Below are positions 1-5,022 of a DNA stretch of 7,110 nt, piece after piece (position 1 is the first letter of the stretch; every line of letters begins with the position of its first letter). Both the position numbers and the translations under genes were made by a program. Origin of the DNA: an uncultured Oscillospiraceae bacterium. Lineage in GTDB: Bacteria > Bacillota > Clostridia > Oscillospirales > Oscillospiraceae. Location of the stretch: assembly GCA_910578575.1 (NCBI GenBank), contig CAJTQP010000085.1, positions 1-7,110 on the forward strand. Reading direction: 5' to 3'. Under the pieces are notes generated by a model. That model did not search any database. It saw only the letters and a program-made list of their open reading frames with translations, and was not told the origin of the DNA.

Positions 1-22
1 CGATAGGTGGCAGGACCCCACC

Positions 23-45
23 AAAAGGCTCCTTTTGAAAGGAGC
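23..45 (-). terminator. Rho-independent-like terminator for the hisS unit
   Basis: Read on the minus strand, an 8-bp stem GCTCCTTT/AAAGGAGC with a 2-base apical gap (realistically a 4-base loop) is followed by C and then TTTT (positions 26-23). It lies about 220 bases past the stop of the last gene of the hisS unit, in the right direction to end that transcript. It is formed by the left arm of the repeat element. The T-tract is short, so efficiency is uncertain. Confidence 0.5.
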
Positions 46-208
46 TCCCGGCGAAGCCGGGTGAGGATTGCCTCCGGGCACAAAACGTGGTGCTTCTACA
101 ATGTTGTGAGGGGGCAGCTTCGGGAGGAAGAATCACGTGGTTCTCCTTCTGTGTCCTAGAGGGCACTCACACTTCTGGGAATCACCCGTCACGGGCTTCG
201 CCGTGACA

Positions 209-233
209 CCCTCTTTGGAAAAGAGGGCTTTTT
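209..233 (+). terminator. Rho-independent-like terminator facing right
   Basis: Read on the plus strand, an 8-bp stem CCCTCTTT/AAAGAGGG with loop GGA is followed by C and TTTTT (229-233). It is the right arm of the repeat element. No plus-strand gene is visible in front of it within this window, so it would stop either a transcript entering from the left or antisense transcription into hisS. The structure is clear; its use is inferred. Confidence 0.45.
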
Positions 234-262
234 GTGCCTACTGACAAGCTGTGGGCAAGCTG

Positions 263-349
263 TTACTGCCCTGTAAAGTACCGAAACAGCAGCAGCGCCA
301 CTGCCAGCACCAACACGTAAAGGATCAGCTTCGCTCTGGGATGCTTCAT
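263..349 (-). CDS. 28-aa single-pass membrane peptide coupled to hisS
   Basis: This very short frame encodes 28 residues: a basic start (M-K-H-P-R-A-K), then an uninterrupted hydrophobic run at about residues 8-22 rich in Leu, Val and Ala, and a tail R-Y-F-T-G-Q. The composition predicts one membrane helix with the N-terminus inside. Its ATG overlaps the hisS stop codon as ATGA, a classic arrangement for translational coupling. The start is supported by a textbook Shine-Dalgarno AAGGAGG (357-363) seven bases upstream, which lies inside the last hisS codons. The function is unknown and I do not recognise a family. Its length puts it below most gene-calling cut-offs. The ribosome-binding site, overlap and helix together argue for a real gene rather than chance, although conservation in relatives is not visible here. 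Confidence 0.62.
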   Translation of the reverse strand: MKHPRAKLILYVLVLAVALLLFRYFTGQ

Positions 350-1716
350 TCCGCCCCCTCCTTCTTCTCCCGGATGGGCTTTCCCCCGGCCTGCTGGGCC
401 AGGGCGGTACAAATCCGCTGGGTGGCCTCTTCCGGGGGCAGGCTCTCCTGGGTGCCGGTGGTCATATCCTTCACCGTCACCACCCCCTGGGCCAGCTCAT
501 CTTCGCCCAGGAAGGCCACGTAGGGGATGTGCAGCTTGTCGGCATAGCTCATCTTTCCCTTGAACTTCTTCTGCTCGGCATACACCTGGGTATCCACCCC
601 CGCTTGGCGCAGTTGGGTGGCGAAGGCGATGGCAGGGGAGAGGTCCGGGGTCATGGGCAGCACCAGCACCTGGGCGGGGGCGGTGGGGAGTGCATCGTTG
701 AGATAGCCTTGCTCCCCCAGGACATAGAACAGCCGGGTGAGGCCGATGGAGATGCCCACGCCGGGGAGCTTTTTGTCGGTATAGTACCCCGCCAGGTCAT
801 CATAGCGGCCGCCGGAGCAGATGGAACCGATTTCCGGGTGGTCCAGCATTACGGTTTCGTAGACGGTGCCGGTGTAGTAGTCCAGGCCGCGGGCGATGGT
901 CAGGTCCACGGCGAAGTGGTCCTCCGGCACCCCGAAGGCGGGGAGCAGCTCCACCACCAGCTTCAATTCATCCAGGCCCTCATCGAAGAGGAAGTTCCGG
1001 CCCCGGTAGTCCTCTAGGGCCTTGAGGACGGCGGCGTTGTCCCCCTGGATGGCGATGAAGCGCAGGATTTCTTTGGCGGCAGCCTGGCCGATGCCACCTT
1101 CCACCAGTAGGGCCTCCACCTTCTCCGCCCCGATCTTGTCCAGCTTGTCCACGGTGCGCATGATCTCCCCGGACTGTTCCGCTAAGCCCTGCATGGCGTA
1201 AAAGCCTGAGAGGAGCTTGCGGTTGTTCACCCGGATGCGGAAGCGCTCCAGCCCCAGGGAGGTGAAGGCCTGGTAGATGATGGCGGGGATCTCCGCCTCG
1301 TTGGAGATGTCCAGCTTGCCGTCGCCGATGACGTCGATGTCGCACTGGTAGAACTCCCGAAAACGCCCCCGTTGGGCCCGCTCCCCCCGGTAGACCTTGC
1401 CGATCTGATAGCGGCGGAAGGGGAAGGCCAGGTCGTTGTAGTGCAGGGCCACGTATTTGGCCAGGGGGACGGTGAGGTCAAAGCGCAGGGCCAGGTCGCT
1501 GTCCCCCTTGGTGAAGCGGTAGATCTGCTTCTCCGTCTCCCCGCCGCCCTTGGCTAGGAGGATTTCGGCGGACTCGATCACCGGGGTATCCAGGGGGGTG
1601 AAGCCGTAGCGGCGATAGGTCTCCCGCAGCCGGGCGAGCATCGCTTCAAACTGGCTCTGGGCAGGGGGGAGCAGTTCCATGAAGCCGGACAGGGTCCGGG
1701 GCTTGATTCGATCCAT
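346..1716 (-). CDS. hisS: Histidyl-tRNA synthetase
   Basis: The 456-residue protein charges tRNA-His with histidine in the cytoplasm (class II synthetase). Motif 2 runs at about residues 102-128 with the YRGER and REFYQCDID segments. The histidine-binding HisA motif RGLDYYTGTVYE is at 276-287, HisB SGGRYDDL at 301-308, and motif 3 GVGISIGLTRL at 319-329. The C-terminal anticodon-binding domain follows from about 345, and the last eight residues form a charged tail whose codons carry the Shine-Dalgarno sequence of the next gene. The start ATG has AAAGGA nine to ten bases upstream. The common bacterial LRPEGTA and RQFHQ signatures are replaced by LRFDLTVPLA and REFYQCDID, which to my memory resemble the eukaryotic/Bacteroidetes-like HisRS branch. 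The gene ends in an ATGA overlap with a 28-codon gene. No T-box leader is visible upstream. Confidence 0.96.
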   Translation of the reverse strand: MDRIKPRTLSGFMELLPPAQSQFEAMLARLRETYRRYGFTPLDTPVIESAEILLAKGGGETEKQIYRFTKGDSDLALRFDLTVPLAKYVALHYNDLAFPFRRYQIGKVYRGERAQRGRFREFYQCDIDVIGDGKLDISNEAEIPAIIYQAFTSLGLERFRIRVNNRKLLSGFYAMQGLAEQSGEIMRTVDKLDKIGAEKVEALLVEGGIGQAAAKEILRFIAIQGDNAAVLKALEDYRGRNFLFDEGLDELKLVVELLPAFGVPEDHFAVDLTIARGLDYYTGTVYETVMLDHPEIGSICSGGRYDDLAGYYTDKKLPGVGISIGLTRLFYVLGEQGYLNDALPTAPAQVLVLPMTPDLSPAIAFATQLRQAGVDTQVYAEQKKFKGKMSYADKLHIPYVAFLGEDELAQGVVTVKDMTTGTQESLPPEEATQRICTALAQQAGGKPIREKKEGAE

Positions 1717-1747
1717 AAAAGGCGTTCCTTTCTCTCCATTCTTTTAT

Positions 1748-1782
1748 GCCCCTTTTTCCTCCGGTGGGGAAGAAAAAGGGGC
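1748..1782. other. Perfect 15-bp-stem hairpin in the hisS leader
   Basis: The minus strand reads GCCCCTTTTTCTTCC, loop CCACC, then GGAGGAAAAAGGGGC, giving a 15-bp stem with one G-T wobble. It lies 31 bases upstream of the hisS start and would therefore be in the 5' leader of its mRNA. Neither strand has a T-tract after the stem, so it is not a standard terminator, and it leaves the hisS Shine-Dalgarno sequence (1727-1732) free. It may be a degenerate terminator of the preceding unit or an mRNA-stabilising structure. Confidence 0.5.
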
Positions 1783-1843
1783 GAAAAGAGTACATCATAG
1801 GGTATGGCCGGATACGGGTCCTCCGGTGCGTGGGTGCAGACCC

Positions 1844-1998
1844 GCGGGCCGGCGAGGGCGCCGGCCCCTACATCCGACCTGGGGCGCCCCCATGCCGGGT
1901 GGGTTCACAGGGAGACGTTTCACCACGTACATTGTGAACCTATGGGTGGTGAGGACACGGGCGCGTCTTTGTAGGGGACGCCGCCCTCGGCGTCCCGC
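1844..1998 (+). repeat. MITE-like element, copy A (155 bp)
   Basis: This non-coding element is bounded by 29-bp imperfect inverted repeats (1844-1872 and 1970-1998), each itself a perfect 9-bp hairpin with a 4-base loop followed outward-in by CCCCTACA. Its right 77 bases (1922-1998) align without gaps to the reverse complement of 4809-4885, with seven mismatches by my count. The middle differs more between copies. It fills most of the 316-base gap between mgsA and hisS. Between it and mgsA (1999-2032) there is only a weak imperfect inverted repeat around 1999-2028. No transposase is encoded, so it would have to be mobilised in trans if it is a MITE. No target duplication is evident. Confidence 0.75.
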
Positions 1999-2032
1999 CT
2001 GGTTCCAACTGCCTTGCCGTGGAAACAGGCTA

Positions 2033-2449
2033 TCACACGGTGACGGGCTTGATGGACGGGTTCACCAGCTCCCGCCAATCCAGGTCCCCCCGCTCCAGGC
2101 CGTGGATCAAGATCTCCGCGGTGGCGGCATTGGTGGCGAAGGGGATGTTGTACTGGTCACACATCTGGTTGATATACTTCATGTCCTCGTCCAGCTCCCC
2201 ACTCTGGGGGTCGGAGAAGAAGAAGACCATGTCGATCTCATTGTAAGCGATCCGTGCCCCGATCTGCTGGCTGCCCCCGTGGGCGTGGGAGAGGAACAGC
2301 CGCACCGGCAGGCCGGTAGCTTTGGCCACCAGGCGGCCTGTGCTGTTGGTGGCGCAGACGGTATGCTTGGACAGCACGCCGCAGTAGGCGATGCAGAACT
2401 GCACCATCAGCTCTTTCTTGTTGTCGTGACTCATTAGCGCGATATTCAT
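2033..2449 (-). CDS. mgsA: Methylglyoxal synthase-like protein, active-site Asp and His missing
   Basis: The 138-residue cytosolic protein belongs to the methylglyoxal synthase family, which converts dihydroxyacetone phosphate to methylglyoxal and phosphate as a glycolytic bypass. Family features seen are the N-terminal MNIALMSHD (His8, Asp9, Lys12), the phosphate-loop-like ATNSTGRL at 33-40, GGSQQIGARIAYNEIDMVFFF at 58-78 (with G58-G59), DP at 80-81, and NIPFATNAATAEILI at 101-115. Compared with E. coli MgsA from memory, catalytic Asp71 (GGDQQ) is Ser60 here, Gly66-Pro67-Met68 is His55-Ala56-His57, and His98 falls in a one-residue gap. Asp101 appears retained as Asp89. The fold is convincing, but methylglyoxal synthase activity is doubtful. 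The gene starts 59 bases after the minD-like gene, with AAAGGA upstream of the ATG, and probably shares its promoter. Confidence 0.88.
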   Translation of the reverse strand: MNIALMSHDNKKELMVQFCIAYCGVLSKHTVCATNSTGRLVAKATGLPVRLFLSHAHGGSQQIGARIAYNEIDMVFFFSDPQSGELDEDMKYINQMCDQYNIPFATNAATAEILIHGLERGDLDWRELVNPSIKPVTV

Positions 2450-2508
2450 TCTGGGATCATCCTTTCACCTTGCCTCCGAGGCCGGAAGCGTACAAAAAAA
2501 CCTTCTGC

Positions 2509-3246
2509 TCAGCGCAGCTTCATCAGTGGGATCTCCTGGCCCGTCAGGCGCAGGGCGATGTTGCGAAAGGCCGCCCCCGCGCTGCGCTTGCCAAGGTCCT
2601 GGACCAACTGTCCGTTCCCCGCCGAGAGCACCACCGCCACATCCTCCGGCACCAGCCCCAGGAGAGGCAGGCCGGCGGCGTCCATGGCGTCGTCGATGGT
2701 GGTGCCCAGGCGGCGCAGGAGCTTGCCCTGGACCCGATTCACCACCAGATGGACGCGCTCCAGCTTGGCAAGCTGGAGCACCACCCGCTGGGCGTCCCGC
2801 AGACTGGCGGGGTCACTGAGGGTCACCACCAAGGCCCGGTCCGCGCCGCACACCGCCAGGCGAAAGCCAGGGCCCAGCCCCGCCGGGGAGTCGATGAGCA
2901 CGCTGTCGTAACGCTGCCGGGCCTGGTCCAACAGCCCTTGAAAGGGCCCTTCCGCCGCCAGAGCCTCCGGCAGGCTCAGGGGTGCGGTGAGGAGAGACAG
3001 GTTTTCCACTTTGGGATGAACGGCCGCGGCCCGCTCCAGAGAGCAGCGCCCCGCCAGCACGTCGCTGAAATCCATCAGGGCGGCGTCTGCCATGCCCAGG
3101 GACAGGTCCAGGTTCCGCAAGCCTACGTCGCAGTCGATACACAGCACCCGCTGGCCCAAACGGGCCAGGGCCGCTCCCAGACCGGCGGTGAGGGTGGTTT
3201 TCCCGGTTCCGCCTTTTCCCGATGTGATGACGATTACTTCGCCCAC
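2509..3246 (-). CDS. minD: MinD-like division-site ATPase
   Basis: The 245-residue protein is a deviant-Walker (ParA/MinD) ATPase of the type that binds membranes and positions the division site. It begins MGEVIVITSG, as MinD proteins do, with the deviant Walker A KGGTGKT at 11-17, the MinD-typical CDVGLRNLDL at 39-48, Walker B VLIDSPAG at 116-123, and VVTLSDPASLRDAQRV at 140-155. It is somewhat shorter than the roughly 265-residue family norm, and its C-terminus (AFRNIALRLTG, then PLMKLR) is only a possible amphipathic membrane anchor. The start chosen is GTG at 3246: GGAGGA lies six bases before it, but directly abuts the alternative ATG at 3252. It has its own promoter and is followed by mgsA. 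No minC or minE is next to it. A related orphan ATPase role is possible. Confidence 0.88.
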   Translation of the reverse strand: MGEVIVITSGKGGTGKTTLTAGLGAALARLGQRVLCIDCDVGLRNLDLSLGMADAALMDFSDVLAGRCSLERAAAVHPKVENLSLLTAPLSLPEALAAEGPFQGLLDQARQRYDSVLIDSPAGLGPGFRLAVCGADRALVVTLSDPASLRDAQRVVLQLAKLERVHLVVNRVQGKLLRRLGTTIDDAMDAAGLPLLGLVPEDVAVVLSAGNGQLVQDLGKRSAGAAFRNIALRLTGQEIPLMKLR

Positions 3247-3252
3247 AGCCAT

Positions 3253-3258
3253 TCCTCC
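3253..3258 (-). promoter_or_regulatory. Shine-Dalgarno deciding the minD start
   Basis: The minus strand reads GGAGGA here, six bases before GTG at 3246 and zero bases before ATG at 3252. Spacing therefore favours the GTG start, which also yields the conserved MinD N-terminus MGEVIV. Confidence 0.7.
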
Positions 3259-3272
3259 GATTCTTCTGCTCC

Positions 3273-3301
3273 ATTGTACCATATTTACCCGTGCAATGCA
3301 A
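3273..3301 (-). promoter_or_regulatory. Sigma-A type promoter for minD-mgsA
   Basis: On the minus strand a -35 TTGCAT (3301-3296) is followed by a 17-base spacer and a -10 TACAAT (3278-3273). The -10 is preceded by TGG, so it is an extended -10 (TGnTACAAT). The predicted start lies about 20 bases before the minD initiation codon, which gives a very short leader. This is the best promoter in the window. Confidence 0.78.
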
Positions 3302-3302
3302 C

Positions 3303-3321
3303 TGTCTTTTGTGCAAAGACA
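3303..3321. other. Palindrome adjoining the minD promoter
   Basis: TGTCTTT (3303-3309) and AAAGACA (3315-3321) form a 7-bp perfect inverted repeat around a 5-base centre, immediately upstream of the -35 box. It could be a regulator-binding site or a weak rsmG terminator. There is no T-tract on the minus side, so termination is the less likely reading. Function is inferred. Confidence 0.35.
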
Positions 3322-3361
3322 CGAAAGTTCTTCCCGATTTTCCAACAAGATGGGCCCAGAT

Positions 3362-4075
3362 TCAAGGGTTTTTGATCTTACTCCAACGCCGGGGGTAACC
3401 AGGGGGAGTGGGCCGCCCTTTGAAGACGGTGACGATGCGCTGGTAGACCTCACTGCCCGGCAGGCGGTAGTCCATGACGAAGGGGGGCTCCCCCCCCAAT
3501 TTCTGGATGATGGGCTCTGCCGCTTCGATCTCCTCGTCGGTCTTGTTGCTCTTCATGGCCAGGAACAGCCCCCCCGGCTTCACCAGGGGCAGGCACAGCT
3601 CCGAGAGCACCGGCAGGGCCGCCACCGCCCGCGACACCGCCGTGTCGTACTGCTCCCGCTGCTGCTTCTCCAGGCCGATCTCCTCCGCCCGGCCCAGGAG
3701 GATGGTGACGTTCTCCAGGCCCAAGTCCCTGGCCACCTCTTGCAGCCAGTCCAAGCGCTTGCCCAGGCTGTCCAGAAGGGTCACTTGGATGCTGGGGTCC
3801 AGGATGGCCAGCACCAGGCCGGGGAAGCCCGCCCCGGTGCCCACGTCCACCACCCGCTTTCCCTGGAGGGCGCGGGTGGGAAGAAGGGCGGCGCTGTCTA
3901 AGAAGTGCCGCCGGACCACCTGGGCTGGGTCGGTGATGGCGGTGAGGTTCATCACCTGGTTTTTCTCCAACAGCAGGTCGCAGTAGCGGCCCAGCTGCTC
4001 CAGGGCGGTGGGGGTAGGGGAGAGGCCCAGGGCCCGCAGCCCCGTTTCCAGGGTTTCTATCAATTCAGGGGACAT
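3362..4075 (-). CDS. rsmG: 16S rRNA (guanine527-N7)-methyltransferase RsmG
   Basis: The 237-residue protein (also called GidB) methylates N7 of G527 in 16S rRNA using S-adenosylmethionine. Visible family features are the MNLTAI segment at 42-47, RHFLDSAALL at 56-65, the SAM-binding motif VVDVGTGAGFPG at 75-86, LLDSLGKRLDWL at 100-111, and SRAVAALPVLSEL followed by LVKPGG at 148-169. Length matches the family (about 210-240). The frame is open further upstream, but the ATG at 4075 is chosen because GAGGTG lies five to six bases before it and the protein then starts where family members do. It follows the 57-codon membrane gene by 11 bases, whose stop codon overlaps this Shine-Dalgarno region, so it is probably translated as part of the mscL unit. 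No clear terminator follows it. Confidence 0.96.
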   Translation of the reverse strand: MSPELIETLETGLRALGLSPTPTALEQLGRYCDLLLEKNQVMNLTAITDPAQVVRRHFLDSAALLPTRALQGKRVVDVGTGAGFPGLVLAILDPSIQVTLLDSLGKRLDWLQEVARDLGLENVTILLGRAEEIGLEKQQREQYDTAVSRAVAALPVLSELCLPLVKPGGLFLAMKSNKTDEEIEAAEPIIQKLGGEPPFVMDYRLPGSEVYQRIVTVFKGRPTPPGYPRRWSKIKNP

Positions 4076-4086
4076 GAGGGCACCTC

Positions 4087-4260
4087 TCAAATTTCCATGA
4101 TTTTTCCCGACGCCAGGGAATAGGTATACATGATCACCAGAAAGACCATGAAGGCCACCCCGATCCAGGCTAAGATCCGGGCCTTGCGGCTGTAGGGCTT
4201 GTGGGGCTCCTGCGGAGGGGTGGGGTCTGGGGTGTTCTCCTGTTTGGGGTTCTCGTTCAT
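4087..4260 (-). CDS. 57-aa single-pass membrane peptide between mscL and rsmG
   Basis: The small protein has 57 residues. Residues 1-22 are hydrophilic and rich in Pro, Glu and Asn. A positively charged patch YSRKAR follows at 23-28, then a hydrophobic stretch ILAWIGVAFMVFLVIMYTY at 29-47, and a short tail ending SGKIMEI. This predicts one transmembrane helix with the Pro-rich N-terminus in the cytoplasm. Its ATG overlaps the mscL stop codon as ATGA, and GGGAGG (4268-4273) sits seven bases upstream inside the mscL end. Eleven bases separate its stop from rsmG. The arrangement supports coupled translation from one mRNA. The function is unknown and no family is recognised. An accessory to MscL is possible only by guilt of association. 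Confidence 0.8.
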   Translation of the reverse strand: MNENPKQENTPDPTPPQEPHKPYSRKARILAWIGVAFMVFLVIMYTYSLASGKIMEI

Positions 4261-4727
4261 TCTTTTGCCTCCCGGAGCAGGTCACGGATCTCTGTGAGCA
4301 GCAGCTCCTCCTTGGTGGGTTCCGGCGTCTCCTGGGCGGCCTCCGCCTCCGCTTCCGCTTTCTTCAGGGCTTCCATTTTGTTCTTGGCGCTGTTCATGGC
4401 CTTGATTACCAGGAAGATCACAAAGGCCACCAGGAGGAAGTCGATGATGGTGCTCAGGAAGGTGCCGATGCCGATGGTGACGGCCTCGGTGAGGACTTCC
4501 CCGGTGGTGGGGTCCGTCACCGCAGGTTGCAGCACCCAGTTGAAGCGGCTCAGGTCGGTGCCGCCGAAGAGGTAGCCGATGAGGGGCATCACCACGTCGT
4601 TCACCAGGGAGGTGGTGATTTTGCCAAAGGCGGTGGCGATGATGACGCCGATGGCCATGTCTACCACGTTGCCCCGGCTGATAAAGGCCTTGAACTCGGC
4701 AAAAAAGCCAGTGGTTTTCTTTGCCAT
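4257..4727 (-). CDS. mscL: Large-conductance mechanosensitive channel MscL
   Basis: The 156-residue inner-membrane protein forms the pentameric channel that opens under membrane tension to release solutes on hypo-osmotic shock. The N-terminal amphipathic segment FFAEFKAFISRGN (8-20) leads into the first membrane helix VVDMAIGVIIATAFGKI (21-37), which carries the family signature. The D-V-V-M-P segment follows at 44-48. A periplasmic loop spans about 50-85, the second helix covers about 86-110, and a charged helix with a Glu/Ala-rich linker ends in the TEIRDLL bundle segment at 145-151. The usual Gly after GVII is Ala30 here, a mild change in the pore-lining helix. The start is the ATG at 4727, with AAAGGAGAG upstream. 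I see no convincing promoter; MITE-like copy B lies just upstream. The 3' end overlaps a 57-codon gene. Confidence 0.96.
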   Translation of the reverse strand: MAKKTTGFFAEFKAFISRGNVVDMAIGVIIATAFGKITTSLVNDVVMPLIGYLFGGTDLSRFNWVLQPAVTDPTTGEVLTEAVTIGIGTFLSTIIDFLLVAFVIFLVIKAMNSAKNKMEALKKAEAEAEAAQETPEPTKEELLLTEIRDLLREAKE

Positions 4728-4808
4728 GGGGTTCTCTCCTTTGTATGTGTTTTGATAGGTGGGGGAGGGTAGGGTTCCACCGCTGCAACGTGGGGGAGGA
4801 CCCAAGGT

Positions 4809-4965
4809 GCGGGACGCCGAGGGCGGCGTCCCCTACAAAGACAGGTCGGTGTCCTCACCACCCGTTGGTTCACAATGGACGTGGTTGGGTGGGTTCCCTG
4901 GGGACTCCATTTGTCTTGTGGGCTTCCCACGTTGGTTGTAGGGGCCGCCGCCTTCGGCGGCCCGC
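4809..4965 (-). repeat. MITE-like element, copy B (157 bp)
   Basis: This is the second copy of the element at 1844-1998, in reverse orientation, with matching 29-bp inverted ends at 4809-4837 and 4937-4965, each able to fold as a 9-bp stem with a 4-base loop. The strand is given so that it matches copy A read on the plus strand. The 77 bases at 4809-4885 are the well-conserved half; the central part is diverged. It occupies most of the 295-base gap between serS and mscL. The rest of that gap (4966-5022) holds only a weak 5-bp inverted repeat AACCA/TGGTT near 5003-5017. No coding capacity or transposase is present. Confidence 0.75.
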
Positions 4966-5022
4966 GGGTTTCTCACTGCTTGGCGTTTTCCGAATGTTTC
5001 CCAACCACTTACTGGTTTCCCT

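Larger units (their letters stand above)
23..238. repeat. Palindromic intergenic repeat with two hairpin-pair arms
   Basis: This intergenic stretch downstream of hisS and its small partner gene has two arms that resemble each other in inverted orientation. The left arm (about 23-69) begins AAAAGG and holds a stem of GCTCCTTT/AAAGGAGC (28-45), then a perfect 6-bp stem CCCGGC-GAA-GCCGGG (47-61), then TGAGGATT. Read on the minus strand, the right arm begins AAAAAG and holds CCCTCTTT/AAAGAGGG (209-227), then a 7-bp stem GTCACGG/CCGTGAC (188-207), then GGGTGATT. The shared order and the shared GGCGAAGCC-type core suggest one mobile or repetitive element with inverted ends. The interior (70-181) has no credible reading frame. 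Resemblance to intergenic repeats common in clostridia is from memory. No clear target duplication was found. Confidence 0.55.

Noticed and set aside
129..145. Possible second parS around the CACGTG at 134-139
   Set aside because: Only the CACGTG core and a few flanking bases (GAA/TTC) are symmetric; the required TGTT and AACA ends are missing.
1717..1843. T-box leader or strong promoter before hisS
   Set aside because: No T-box core sequence is recognisable. A TATGAT near 1793-1798 (minus strand) lacks an acceptable -35 at proper spacing, so no promoter is claimed.
1679..2437. Long plus-strand open frame antisense to hisS/mgsA
   Set aside because: It crosses a repeat and lies opposite two real genes, has no family features, and is a by-product of high GC content. 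Other plus-strand frames opposite rsmG, serS and minD fail for the same reason.
3247..3453. Upstream extension of the minD-like gene to 3453
   Set aside because: The extension would overlap rsmG, include the promoter and precede the conserved MGEVIV start; the Shine-Dalgarno sequence fits GTG at 3246.
4076..4285. Upstream extension of rsmG to 4285
   Set aside because: It overlaps the better-supported 57-codon gene in another frame, and RsmG proteins start near the ATG at 4075.
4728..4808. mscL promoter
   Set aside because: Candidate boxes (TGGAAC and TATCAA on the minus strand, 16-base spacing) are weak and in C-rich sequence.
4944..4965. Hairpin after serS as a terminator
   Set aside because: The stem is strong, but it is followed by CTACA rather than a T-tract, and it is part of the repeat element; a role in ending serS transcripts is unproven.
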